Part shown: piece after piece, positions 1 to 8,523 of the stretch
How the letters are laid out: the number at the start of each line of letters is the position of its first letter
Numbering within the stretch: the first letter of the stretch is position 1
From: Photobacterium profundum SS9
GTDB lineage: Bacteria; Pseudomonadota; Gammaproteobacteria; Enterobacterales; Vibrionaceae
NCBI RefSeq assembly: GCF_000196255.1
Contig: NC_006371.1
Coordinates: forward strand, 1,007,664 to 1,071,663
DNA length: 64,000 nucleotides
Direction: 5' to 3'
Notes under the pieces: generated by a model
The model's input: the letters and a program-made list of their open reading frames with translations, nothing else
What the model was told of the DNA's origin: nothing
Databases searched by the model: none
Program-made: the position numbers and the translations under genes

Positions 1-1
1 C

Positions 2-3000
2 AGTCCACCTTCGGTTGGTGTGACTGCTTATTATTCAGGTGCAAGTGCTGAGGTTGTTGAAGAGGCAATTGCAGACCCGATTGAAGCATCGGTGAATGGC
101 GTAGAAAACATGATTTACATGTCTTCTAAAAGTGCTAACGATGGTTCATACAGTCTGAATGTGACTTTTGATATCGGTACTGATCCAGATATGGCTCAGG
201 TTAACGTACAAAACCGTATTTCCCAGATTGAATCTAAGCTTCCGGCTGAAGTTCGTATGGTGGGTGTAACGGTTAAGAAACGTTCTCCTGATCTGTTGAT
301 GGTGCTGAACTTCTATTCACCTGATGGTAAGTATGACGACAAATTCTTAAATAACTACATTAACTTAAATGTAAAAGATCAGCTTGCTCGTGTGAAAGGG
401 ATCAGTGAGGTCAATGTTCTCGGTGGTGGCGAATATGCGATGCGTGTTTGGCTTAACCCTGAGAAGATGGCAAACCTTGGGCTAACAACTGCCGATGTGA
501 ATGCAGCATTGACTGAACAAAATGTTCAGGTTGCTGCGGGTCAGGTAGGCGCACCGCCATATAATAATGCACAAGAAGTCCAGTTTAACCTTGTAACAAA
601 AGGACGGTTAGAGACGGTTGAAGAATTCGAAGACGTTGTGCTTCGTGCTAATAACGATGGTTCGATTGTATTCTTAAAAGACGTTGCGCGCGTAGAGCTA
701 GGTAAGAAATTCTACACCGTTAATGGCATGTTCCGTGACCAACCTGCTGCCATTGTTACGCTAAACCTACAGTCTGATGCAAACGCATTGGAAAGTGGTG
801 ACGCGGTAATGAGTTTACTGGATGGAATGAATAAAAACTTTCCTGAAGGTATGGCATACGAAACAAGTTATGACACAACTTTATTTGTTGCTGAATCGAT
901 TAAAGGGGTAGTTGTTACTCTGATTCAAGCCATTATATTGGTTATCGCTGTTACTTATATGTTCTTAGGTAGTATGCGATCGACATTAATCCCTGTTGTG
1001 GCTATACCGGTATCGTTGATTGGTACGTTTGCCATTATGTTAGCAGCTGGGTTTACGATAAATACCGTCACGCTATTTGGCTTAATCCTTGCCATTGGTA
1101 TTGTGGTCGATGATGCCATCTTGGTTATTGAGAATGTTGATACCAATATGGCCCGAGACCCAAGTCTGTCACCTCGTCAAGCAACCTTGATTGCGATGAA
1201 AGAGGTAACGGGTCCAATTATTACCTCCACAATGGTTCTGTTGGCTGTATTTATACCGGTTGCAATGCTTCCTGGTATTACCGGTATTATGTACCGTCAG
1301 TTCGCATTAACCATTTGTATTTCTGTTGTAATCTCGTCAATTAACGCATTAACGCTTTCACCTGCCCTATGTTCTTTAGTGCTGAAACAAGGTGATGGTA
1401 ATAAGTCGCGTTGGTTTCAAACGTTCAACAAAGGTCTTGATAAAGTTACGTTGAAATATGGTTCGATTGCAGGCTACCTCGTTCGCAAATCTGTACTGTT
1501 AGTCACATTCTTTATTTTGGCTGTGGGGGCGGTAACCTACTTATCAAAGACGACATCAACCGCGTTTGTTCCGACTGAAGATAAGGGCATTTTGCTTGTT
1601 AACGTTCAGTTGCCAGATTCTGCCTCGCTGTCTCGTACCGAAGAAGCAACGATTAAACTTCAGGATATTCTTGCAGAAGAGCCGGGTATTGAAGGTATTA
1701 CCGTTGCGAATGGTTATGCGTTCTTAACGGGTGCCGCTGCATCAAATGGTGCATCTCTATTTATTAAGTTAAAAGAATGGGGCGTACGAAATGAAATGGA
1801 AGGTGAACATTCATCTTTTGCTATCTCAAATCGTATTAATGCTCGCTCTGCGACAGAGCTACCTGAAGCGATAGTATTCGCGATGGGAGCCCCAGCAGTG
1901 CCAGGAATGGGGGCTGCATCAGGTTTTGAGTTTGTTCTTGAAGATACTTTAGGTCGAAGCCGTACCGATTTGGCGAATGTCATGGGTGAGATGATTCAGA
2001 AAGCGAATCAGCAACCTGAAATCCAATTTACCTTCAGTACTTTCCGTGCAAATGTACCTCACTTCTATGTTGATATAGATCGTGTGAAAGCGAAGCAACT
2101 AGGTATACCGCTAACTGATATTTTTCAGACGCTACAGGGTAACTTAGGTTCCATGTATGTGAATGACTTTACTTTATACGGTAAAAACTTCCGTGTAACG
2201 GTACAGGCAGACAGTGAATACCGAGATAACCTCGATACACTTGAGCGTTTTCATGTGCGTTCAGCCTCTGGCGATATGATTCCATTGAGTACACTCACTT
2301 CTATTGAGCAGGTGTTCGAACCGGATGTCGCGTGGCGTTATAACATGTATCGTTCGGCTGTCATTCAAGGTAGTCCTGCACCGGGCTACTCAAGTGGTGA
2401 TGCGATTGCTGCGATGGAACGTGTAGCGGCAGACGTTTTACCACAAGGCTATCAGTATGAATGGACAGGTATGGCCTACCAAGAAGTGAAAGCGGGTAAC
2501 CAAGCGATCTATGCATTTGCACTTGCTCTAATCTTCATTTACTTGTTCCTGGTTGCGCAGTACGAAAGCTGGAGTATACCTCTTGCTATCATTTTGGTTG
2601 TTCCTGTTGCGACATTGGGGTCATTCTTGGCTCTTGCCATGACGGGTACACCGTTGAACCTGTATGCTCAGATTGGTTTGGTTCTCTTGATAGCACTCGC
2701 TGCGAAGAATGCGATATTGATTGTAGAATTCGCCAAAATTGAGCGTGAAGAAAATGAGCTGGATATCGAAAAGGCAGCGGTGCGTGGTGGTAAATTACGT
2801 TTCCGTGCGGTGAACATGACATCGTGGTCGTTTATCTTGGGTATTTTGCCATTAATCTTTGCATCTGGTGCGGGCCATATTAGTCAGAACTCGTTAGGTA
2901 TTTCCTTAACAGGTGGTCTACTTTGTGTGCTACTTGCCGGTACTATTTTGATCCCAGGCTTCTTTTCTCTGGTTCAAAAACGCCGAGAGAAATTCCATGG

Positions 3001-3040
3001 TGGTTCAACGAAGCTTATTGTACTAGAAGATGAAAAATAG
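2..3040 (+). CDS. RND-family multidrug efflux transporter (HAE1/AcrB type), 5' end cut by window
   Basis: Inner-membrane proton-driven pump subunit that works with a periplasmic adaptor and an outer-membrane channel, both presumably encoded upstream of the window. The reading frame is open from base 2 ([16 protein letters not shown] matches the usual N-terminal region), so the GTG at 20 is not the real start; roughly 35-45 residues are missing compared with the ~1040 residues usual for the family. Visible hallmarks are the paired aspartates of TM4 ([14 protein letters not shown]), the TM10 lysine ([12 protein letters not shown]), and the large duplicated periplasmic loops. It ends with a hydrophilic tail and is followed by a hairpin terminator. 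The substrate cannot be told from sequence. A porter of the AcrB/MexB/VmeB type is the best call. Confidence 0.93.
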   Translation, partial: SPPSVGVTAYYSGASAEVVEEAIADPIEASVNGVENMIYMSSKSANDGSYSLNVTFDIGTDPDMAQVNVQNRISQIESKLPAEVRMVGVTVKKRSPDLLMVLNFYSPDGKYDDKFLNNYINLNVKDQLARVKGISEVNVLGGGEYAMRVWLNPEKMANLGLTTADVNAALTEQNVQVAAGQVGAPPYNNAQEVQFNLVTKGRLETVEEFEDVVLRANNDGSIVFLKDVARVELGKKFYTVNGMFRDQPAAIVTLNLQSDANALESGDAVMSLLDGMNKNFPEGMAYETSYDTTLFVAESIKGVVVTLIQAIILVIAVTYMFLGSMRSTLIPVVAIPVSLIGTFAIMLAAGFTINTVTLFGLILAIGIVVDDAILVIENVDTNMARDPSLSPRQATLIAMKEVTGPIITSTMVLLAVFIPVAMLPGITGIMYRQFALTICISVVISSINALTLSPALCSLVLKQGDGNKSRWFQTFNKGLDKVTLKYGSIAGYLVRKSVLLVTFFILAVGAVTYLSKTTSTAFVPTEDKGILLVNVQLPDSASLSRTEEATIKLQDILAEEPGIEGITVANGYAFLTGAAASNGASLFIKLKEWGVRNEMEGEHSSFAISNRINARSATELPEAIVFAMGAPAVPGMGAASGFEFVLEDTLGRSRTDLANVMGEMIQKANQQPEIQFTFSTFRANVPHFYVDIDRVKAKQLGIPLTDIFQTLQGNLGSMYVNDFTLYGKNFRVTVQADSEYRDNLDTLERFHVRSASGDMIPLSTLTSIEQVFEPDVAWRYNMYRSAVIQGSPAPGYSSGDAIAAMERVAADVLPQGYQYEWTGMAYQEVKAGNQAIYAFALALIFIYLFLVAQYESWSIPLAIILVVPVATLGSFLALAMTGTPLNLYAQIGLVLLIALAAKNAILIVEFAKIEREENELDIEKAAVRGGKLRFRAVNMTSWSFILGILPLIFASGAGHISQNSLGISLTGGLLCVLLAGTILIPGFFSLVQKRREKFHGGSTKLIVLEDEK

Positions 3041-3113
3041 CCGTTAAGTATCTATAGAGCCGTTTAGTTCTGGCTCTATAAACATTAGTTCTGGCTCTAT
3101 AAATAAAAGAAAA

Positions 3114-3160
3114 AAAGGGTTCCACTTTTACGTTAATTGTAAAAGTTGGAACCCTTTTTT
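3114..3160. terminator. Rho-independent terminator, probably bidirectional
   Basis: The arms GGGTTCCACTTTTAC and GTAAAAGTTGGAACCC pair with a single bulged T around a 7-nt loop. A-run on the left and T-run on the right suit both the RND gene (+) and the convergent protease gene (-). Confidence 0.85.
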
Positions 3161-3215
3161 TAATGTTCAGCGTGTTTATTTCTAATAGCCAGTGCGTCTA
3201 TTTTTGATGAGCTTT

Positions 3216-4319
3216 TTACTTTTGATGAATATCTTTACGACGTATTAACCCAATAGCCGCTAAGCCGAACAAGCCAAACAATGGTACTGAACCACCCGAT
3301 GAGCCTGAATCTGCAGGTTGGGTTTTAGCACTAGGTTTATCAGCAACAACAATAAATGGGTCTTTTGTAAGGGTTGGTGCAGGCACTGCGTTAAGTGAAA
3401 AACTGTTATCACCTTCACCTTCAGTTGCATGGATTGTGGCTTCAATCCAATCTCTATAGTGTGAAAGCTGCGTGAATTGGCCATGTAATTGATAAAATGG
3501 GTTATTTTGATTGTCATTTTTTACCTTACAATCAGCCCCGTTACTGGTGATACCAACAAGGCGTAACCCCTTATCTGTATCTGCTATATGGTCTTTATTT
3601 TGCCAAATTAAAGGGCCGCCAGAATCGCCGGCACAAACGTCTTTTATTAAATCTGCAATATTTGAATCAGCACAAACAAAATAATCGCTGTTAGCCATTG
3701 TGTTATTGCATTTACCGTCAGGAATACCACCCAGTTTGATTACCTGCAAGTCAGAAGGAAAGGCTCCTTTAGATACAGTATCTCCCCAGCCCGATGCGAT
3801 TAGATTGGCTTTTGAATCGGAGCCCTGAACCCATGTATTAGAGAAATCATCATCGGCATCTCGTTGTTCACTAACCGTAGCTATTTTAATGGGTTGAGCG
3901 ACGTCGAACAAATTGCGATCAACTTCAACTTGGAATAGAGCGATATCATTATTGAATTTACTATTACTGTTGTAGTCAGGGTGATGAATACGCTTGATAA
4001 CGGTGAATTTATACTTATCATCAAGCTTCGAAAAATCACCTTGAGGAATATATGATGTACCTGCAATCACTACATCACCTAACCCGGGCACATCACAATG
4101 TGCGGCAGTGACTACCCAATTTGAAGCAATAACAACGGCTCCACACCCAGTAGCTTCATAATTTCTTTGCTTTATTGCGGCTTGCCATGGTATTAACAAG
4201 CTATCGTAATCGGTAGCATTAGTACCATTAATCGCTTTGGCTTGAGGGGGGGCACTGAAAGCCAATTGTGGCGCTAATGCAAATGAAATAAGTGCTGCTA
4301 TAGCGGTGGTTTTATACAT
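3216..4319 (-). CDS. Secreted trypsin-like serine protease with GlyGly-CTERM tail
   Basis: S1-family (chymotrypsin fold) protease exported through the Sec system. The catalytic triad is visible: His in VVTAAHC, Asp in NNDIALF, Ser in CAGDSGGPL. An N-terminal signal peptide (MYKTTAIAALISFALA) precedes the mature domain. The C-terminus has a Ser/Gly-rich linker (SGSSGGSVPLFG), one membrane segment and a basic end (IRRK). This is the GlyGly-CTERM sorting signal, which in Vibrionaceae is cut by rhombosortase before type II secretion and surface attachment (family knowledge). A GTG at 4331 would add four residues, but the ATG at 4319 starts directly at the signal peptide and is preferred. It is transcribed alone and converges on the RND gene. 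Confidence 0.9.
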   Translation of the reverse strand: MYKTTAIAALISFALAPQLAFSAPPQAKAINGTNATDYDSLLIPWQAAIKQRNYEATGCGAVVIASNWVVTAAHCDVPGLGDVVIAGTSYIPQGDFSKLDDKYKFTVIKRIHHPDYNSNSKFNNDIALFQVEVDRNLFDVAQPIKIATVSEQRDADDDFSNTWVQGSDSKANLIASGWGDTVSKGAFPSDLQVIKLGGIPDGKCNNTMANSDYFVCADSNIADLIKDVCAGDSGGPLIWQNKDHIADTDKGLRLVGITSNGADCKVKNDNQNNPFYQLHGQFTQLSHYRDWIEATIHATEGEGDNSFSLNAVPAPTLTKDPFIVVADKPSAKTQPADSGSSGGSVPLFGLFGLAAIGLIRRKDIHQK

Positions 4320-4564
4320 CCTGTTACCCACTGAACGTTTTTTTTAATTTTCGCTAACTATATGAGTAGGGTGTTACTTTGTCTACAGGTATTTGCTTTG
4401 CGAATGAACAATACTCTGTGAGTATGTTTGATTGATATGCCATCGAATGTAAAGAGGAATAAAAAATGTTGAGCTGGAACAAGTTCTTCGTGTCATTCGA
4501 GTGATTCAAAAGGGTAAGAACGTTACTATCTAGAGGTATCTCTTTAAACCATATTAGGATAGTT

Positions 4565-5389
4565 ATGACGTTCAAAAATGTAATTGGTTTTGGTGTGGCA
4601 GGTAACTTTGCAGGTCATCTTGAACAAGCTGGCGAAGCGGCAGATTTTCTTGCCGTGGAAGTAAAAGAAGCGATTCAACCTAAAGCCATTTTTCCTTTTT
4701 ATGTGCCTTCAGATAAAGCAGGGTTTTTATCAACATACCCGTTATCTCACGATACAATTATTCCACCTAATGATGCCGATAACCTTCAAATTGAACCAGA
4801 AGTTGCGTTGTTATGCGATATCGAATATCAAGATAATCGCGTAGTTTCTTTAACACCGCGTAAATTTGCTGCATATAACGATTGCTCTATACGAAAGCCT
4901 AATGCAAAAAAAATAAGTGAAAAGAAGAACTGGGGCGAACACACAAAGGGTGTCGCTAGCACAATGTTTGATATTGATTCACTTGCAGAAGGCGGCGTGT
5001 TAGATAGTTACCGGATTGCCAGTTTTCATAAGCGCGGTGATCTTGTTTCTCGCTATGGTGAAGACAGCCCAGTAGTGGGTTATAGCTACTTTCATGAAAA
5101 GCTATTAACTTGGATTGTTGATCGTATGAACAATCAGCAAGACGTTGGTCCAACAGAAGATATAGCAATGCATTTGGCTAATGCTGATTATCCAGCTCAA
5201 GCGTTAATCAGTATAGGCGCCACCCGTTATACAGAGTTTGGCGAAACAACGTTTTTGCAATCTGGTGATACGAGTATTGTTGTTGTTTACGATGGTAGCC
5301 AATACAGCCAAGACGAAGTTACGGCAATGGCAGCAACAAATGAATTTTCTGCAGAAGGTATATCTGTATTGGTTCAGCATGTAGCCTAA
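4565..5389 (+). CDS. DUF5718-family-like protein (uncharacterised)
   Basis: A soluble protein of 274 residues with no signal peptide or membrane segment. The sequence (FGVAGNFAGHLEQAGEA near the start, then FPFYVPSD and EPEVALLCDIEY) matches what I remember of DUF5718 proteins, and the EPE..LL pattern recalls the fumarylacetoacetate-hydrolase fold, so a related fold is possible. No catalytic assignment can be made. It stands alone on the plus strand, ends 50 bases before a good terminator hairpin, and is probably monocistronic. Confidence 0.6.
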   Translation: MTFKNVIGFGVAGNFAGHLEQAGEAADFLAVEVKEAIQPKAIFPFYVPSDKAGFLSTYPLSHDTIIPPNDADNLQIEPEVALLCDIEYQDNRVVSLTPRKFAAYNDCSIRKPNAKKISEKKNWGEHTKGVASTMFDIDSLAEGGVLDSYRIASFHKRGDLVSRYGEDSPVVGYSYFHEKLLTWIVDRMNNQQDVGPTEDIAMHLANADYPAQALISIGATRYTEFGETTFLQSGDTSIVVVYDGSQYSQDEVTAMAATNEFSAEGISVLVQHVA

Positions 5390-5439
5390 ATGAATTTGTT
5401 AATATACTAATATATAGAAGTGTCGATTATTTGAATATT

Positions 5440-5463
5440 AAGCCTGATTTGTCAGGCTTTTTT
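5440..5463 (+). terminator. Rho-independent terminator of the DUF5718-like gene
   Basis: Perfect 8-bp stem AAGCCTGA / TCAGGCTT with a TTTG loop, followed by T4. It lies inside the apparent upstream extension of the next open frame (TTG at 5431), which argues that the next gene starts later. Confidence 0.85.
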
Positions 5464-5493
5464 AATGACGTAAAAAGGTTATTTAAATTAAAT

Positions 5494-6081
5494 ATGATCA
5501 ATTCTGAGCAAGAATATCAAAACAAAACACAGCAGCTTCTACTTTCAGACACGTTAAGAATGGAATGTTTACGTGCAGTTAAAAGTTTGAATTTACCTGA
5601 TTGTTTTCTAGGGGCTGGTTTTTTGCGTAATGCTATTTGGGATTGTTTGCATAACAAAGGCGAGATAACACCACTAAACGATATTGATGTTGTGTATTTC
5701 GATACAGAAGATATTTCATGTAAAACAGAACAAGAATTAGCAGCGAAACTTAAAGTGCTCGTTCCATCGATGAACTGGGAAGTGCGAAATCAAGCACGAA
5801 TGCACGTTAAACATAATGACCAACCTTATCGTAATACAACGGATGCAATTTCGCGCTGGGTCGAAATACCTACTTGTGTAGGCGTTAGACTTGATGAGGG
5901 AGAACAACTCGTTTTTACAGCCCCATTTGGTTTGACGCACAACTGGGCTCCTAATGTGGGAATTAACCCTAAGAGGCCGATGCCTGATATTTTTTATCGG
6001 CGTATAGAAGAAAAAAGTTGGCTGCAGGTATGGCCGTTGCTCAATATTATATCAACAGATAAAGCGCATAAAATAGAATAA
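5494..6081 (+). CDS. Nucleotidyltransferase-fold family protein (DUF925 / NTP_transf_6 type)
   Basis: The motifs GAGFLRNAIWD, NDIDVVYFD and the later WVEIPTCVGVRL, PFGLTHNW and RRIEEKSW..VWP identify the PF06042 family of predicted nucleotidyltransferases, with NDIDVVYFD as the metal-binding Asp pair of the polymerase-beta fold. The natural substrate is unknown in the family. The open frame begins at a TTG at 5431, but that stretch carries the terminator hairpin of the upstream gene, so I place the start at the ATG at 5494, giving 195 residues. The next in-frame part reads MINSEQEYQNKTQQLL. A purine-rich AAAAAGG lies about 15 bases upstream, a slightly long spacing. Confidence 0.8.
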   Translation: MINSEQEYQNKTQQLLLSDTLRMECLRAVKSLNLPDCFLGAGFLRNAIWDCLHNKGEITPLNDIDVVYFDTEDISCKTEQELAAKLKVLVPSMNWEVRNQARMHVKHNDQPYRNTTDAISRWVEIPTCVGVRLDEGEQLVFTAPFGLTHNWAPNVGINPKRPMPDIFYRRIEEKSWLQVWPLLNIISTDKAHKIE

Positions 6082-6103
6082 CTGCCCAGAATGTTTAAGC
6101 GAT

Positions 6104-6138
6104 AAAAAAGACGAAACAAAGAGCCTTTGCTTCGTCTT
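6104..6138. terminator. Bidirectional terminator between convergent genes
   Basis: On the minus strand AAGACGAAGCAAAG pairs with CTTTGTTTCGTCTT with one mismatch, followed by a T-run, so it fits best as the lpxR terminator. The plus strand can use the same hairpin. Confidence 0.8.
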
Positions 6139-6166
6139 AATAAATAACGGTTACCTGGGGTTTAAG

Positions 6167-7156
6167 TTATAAACGCCAGAATATCTCGAACGCCCCCATA
6201 GAGGTGGATGAGCGAATATCTTCTTCAAAATCGGGTGTGCTGGTGGCAAAACTTAAGCTTGTACCCCAGCTAGGTTGGTAATATACAAAGCCTAAAACAG
6301 CCGTTGCTTGCAGGTTTTCAACATTGGTATCAGGCACATGATCAGGACGATCACCGTCGATTGTTATATCATTGAAACGATAACGGCCTTCTATGCCAGT
6401 AAATACAAAGTAACCTGATGCGCTAGATGAAATAACGCTGACATCAAACAGTTTGCCTGGTGTAAACCCGGTACTACCAAAGTTTGAATCTAAGTTTTTA
6501 CCCCAGCGAGCAACGGTACCAACAGCTAGCTCACTCTGAAAATTACCTATATTGGCACGACCAACACTACTTAAATCATAATGCTGCATTAACCATGCGT
6601 TATTTCGAGTAAGTAGACGGTGTCCTTGATATCCAAGATTGAATACGACTTGGTTTTCGATTTGATTATCCCAACCCATAGGCTCGTCTGAACCAACGAT
6701 GCTGTGAATAAACTTTTGATTTTCTTCTGCGAAGGAATTGGGCCCGACAGTGCCCAACATAAAGCTGAATTTATCAACCGCACTTGCTGAATATTGATAA
6801 ATACCCGTTTCTAGAAATAACAGCCCAGCATAAGGGCGTTCATTAGGCGGGGGCTCTGTCGCTTCAATATCTTCCGGTGTCCACATTTGTTGCCCAAGAC
6901 GCAGATTCCAGCCTTGGGCGCCAGAACTTAACGGCAAAAGAGACGCCATTTGTCGTATAGGGGTCGGTGCACTCATCGCGACGTTGTTTGTTGCTGCTGA
7001 GTTGTATTCTAAGAAAATGCCGTTGCTGTAATTTTGGTCAGTACCGACGATACCGTCATTATCAATCGCAAACGAGAAGCTACCCGAATTGTACGCCATC
7101 GAAGTTGGTGAAAAGAGTGTTGAGATAGCAACAATACCGAGAGAAAAGTGATTCAT
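6167..7156 (-). CDS. lpxR: Lipid A 3'-O-deacylase, LpxR family (DUF2219)
   Basis: Outer-membrane beta-barrel enzyme that removes 3'-acyloxyacyl chains from lipid A and alters surface charge and immune recognition (known for Salmonella LpxR). The signal peptide MNHFSLGIVAISTLFSPTSMA is followed by the FAIDNDGIVGTDQNYSNGI motif holding the conserved Asn-Asp-Asp cluster, then PNERPYAGLLFLETG and GTVGPNSFAEENQKFIH, where the His matches the catalytic base. 329 residues and an aromatic C-terminus (FWRL) are normal for the family. An AAAGGA sits seven bases before the ATG. Monocistronic, with a terminator downstream. Confidence 0.9.
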   Translation of the reverse strand: MNHFSLGIVAISTLFSPTSMAYNSGSFSFAIDNDGIVGTDQNYSNGIFLEYNSAATNNVAMSAPTPIRQMASLLPLSSGAQGWNLRLGQQMWTPEDIEATEPPPNERPYAGLLFLETGIYQYSASAVDKFSFMLGTVGPNSFAEENQKFIHSIVGSDEPMGWDNQIENQVVFNLGYQGHRLLTRNNAWLMQHYDLSSVGRANIGNFQSELAVGTVARWGKNLDSNFGSTGFTPGKLFDVSVISSSASGYFVFTGIEGRYRFNDITIDGDRPDHVPDTNVENLQATAVLGFVYYQPSWGTSLSFATSTPDFEEDIRSSTSMGAFEIFWRL

Positions 7157-7546
7157 TTACAATCCTTTGTAGCAGGGAAAACAAAACTAAAAATGGAGTG
7201 TTTAGTTTTCATACAAGAATGAGTATGTTACTTAATATTATCAACATTTTACTGAACACCCGCTAACAGTAGCTAGCCTTATTAGTAGAGCGGTTAACAA
7301 AAATTTGAGGTTGTGCATTATAGTGTGAAAAATGTGCAAACACTGAACATTAATTTGTAAGGAAATTTGATTAAATCAATTCTTGCCTAATCATGATCAT
7401 TCACGCTGCTTTAACGAGAGGGAGAATTGCGATCATTGGATGTTAATATCGAAGATTCAAGCTACGATACAAAACCATGATGCGATATGTACAGTACAGA
7501 GTAAGCGGGAGGGAATGCGCTTTTCGTATTATATTAAGGCGATATT
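7157..7546. other. Gene-free stretch between lpxR and the GNAT toxin gene
   Basis: About 390 bases of AT-rich sequence. It must hold the lpxR promoter. I find no convincing open frame, hairpin terminator or repeat in it. Confidence 0.6.
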
Positions 7547-8044
7547 TTAAAGACCAATGCTCGCTCTTACATCTGCAATCGTGATAAACAATTTGTTTTC
7601 AGCATCTTGAAATGCGGTGAAGCCATATTTTTCGTAGAAGTATTCTGCACCATCTTTAGCATCAACGATAACAACAGGAAATGCGACAGTTTTGCTCGCC
7701 ATCAGTAATTTTCGAAGTGCATCAATCAGCAACCATTCGCCATAGCCATTACCTTTGTATCGTTGATCAACGGCAAGCCTTGCGATTAAGCCGCCAGAGC
7801 TAGCATTATGATGCTTCTTTTGTAGTTTCGCAGGTAGTGATGCTAAATCAATCGGTGCCATAGCCAGCGTGTAATAGCCGATAACATGTTCAGTACAGTT
7901 TATATCTTCAAGCACAAATGTACGGGTATTATCTTTCTTTGCTTGTTGACTCGCCATGATTTTAAAATAATTGTTTAGCGCATCAATCCCACAATCAAAG
8001 CGATGACGGTCGTGTTTAGCTTTGTCTAATTGTACCATCTTCAT
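7547..8044 (-). CDS. GNAT acetyltransferase toxin, TacT/AtaT-like
   Basis: Family knowledge: such toxins acetylate the amino group of charged tRNAs and stop translation. The 165-residue protein shows the GNAT acetyl-CoA loop (LAVDQRYKGNGYGEWLL, a variant of R/Q-x-x-G-x-G/A) and the C-terminal YFYEKYGFTAF typical of DUF1778-partnered toxins. The ATG overlaps the antitoxin stop codon by one base (TAATG), so the two are translationally coupled and in the usual antitoxin-first order. Expression should be held down by the antitoxin at the operator upstream. A general stress acetyltransferase is less likely given the partner. Confidence 0.88.
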   Translation of the reverse strand: MKMVQLDKAKHDRHRFDCGIDALNNYFKIMASQQAKKDNTRTFVLEDINCTEHVIGYYTLAMAPIDLASLPAKLQKKHHNASSGGLIARLAVDQRYKGNGYGEWLLIDALRKLLMASKTVAFPVVIVDAKDGAEYFYEKYGFTAFQDAENKLFITIADVRASIGL

Positions 8045-8316
8045 TATTGCGCTTTGTCCTTGTAACGAGCTGCAGCATGCTGCAAACGAGCATTAGGTTT
8101 TGCTGGTTCATCAAGAGCATCCATAAGCATCATAGCGTCGCGTTGGCTTAGTTTAAGTGCTCGTTCTCGCTCCATTATTTGCTTAGCTTTTTCAACAGCA
8201 GCGCTAAGAACAAACGAGTTAATGCTAGACATACCAGCGATAGCTGCTGCTTGTGATAGTAATTCTTGAGTATCAATGTCTACACGGGCAGTGATACGGG
8301 GTAATGCTGTAGCCAT
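8044..8316 (-). CDS. DUF1778 ribbon-helix-helix antitoxin, TacA-like
   Basis: A 90-residue antitoxin that neutralises the GNAT toxin and represses its own operon. The N-terminus (MATALPRITARVDIDTQELLSQAA) reads as a ribbon-helix-helix DNA-binding arm, and the C-terminal half (RDAMMLMDALDEPAKPNARL) matches the toxin-wrapping segment of DUF1778 proteins. The open frame extends upstream to 8421, but a strong GGAGGT Shine-Dalgarno lies four bases before the ATG at 8316, which settles the start. The extended frame also crosses the operator repeats, another reason to reject it. Confidence 0.9.
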   Translation of the reverse strand: MATALPRITARVDIDTQELLSQAAAIAGMSSINSFVLSAAVEKAKQIMERERALKLSQRDAMMLMDALDEPAKPNARLQHAAARYKDKAQ

Positions 8317-8330
8317 ATAAACCTCCATAA

Positions 8331-8399
8331 GTGTCAAAGTGGCACATACTGAGTATGACATTGTTGTTTGATGCTGGCAATTTTGTGTCACTTTGGCAC
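8331..8399. promoter_or_regulatory. Paired palindromic operator of the TacAT-like operon
   Basis: Two 15-bp sites of the form GTGTCA-NNN-TGGCAC occur at 8331-8345 and 8385-8399, 54 bases apart, just upstream of the antitoxin Shine-Dalgarno. Each is an imperfect inverted repeat. Spacing and position fit cooperative autorepression by the toxin-antitoxin complex (inference). Confidence 0.7.
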
Positions 8400-8523
8400 A
8401 TTGCCACTTTAAAATGAGCATTCAAACTAACACACACTATCATTGTGATAGCAAAAGAAAAAAGATAGGGTTAATCCCCGTAGTTTAAAGAGTTTGTGCT
8501 CAATATTTAAAGCTCAAGTTTTT

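Noticed and set aside
4354..4575. 73-codon open frame on the minus strand
   Set aside because: No Shine-Dalgarno, odd composition, overlaps the start of the DUF5718-like gene; looks like a chance frame in the promoter region.
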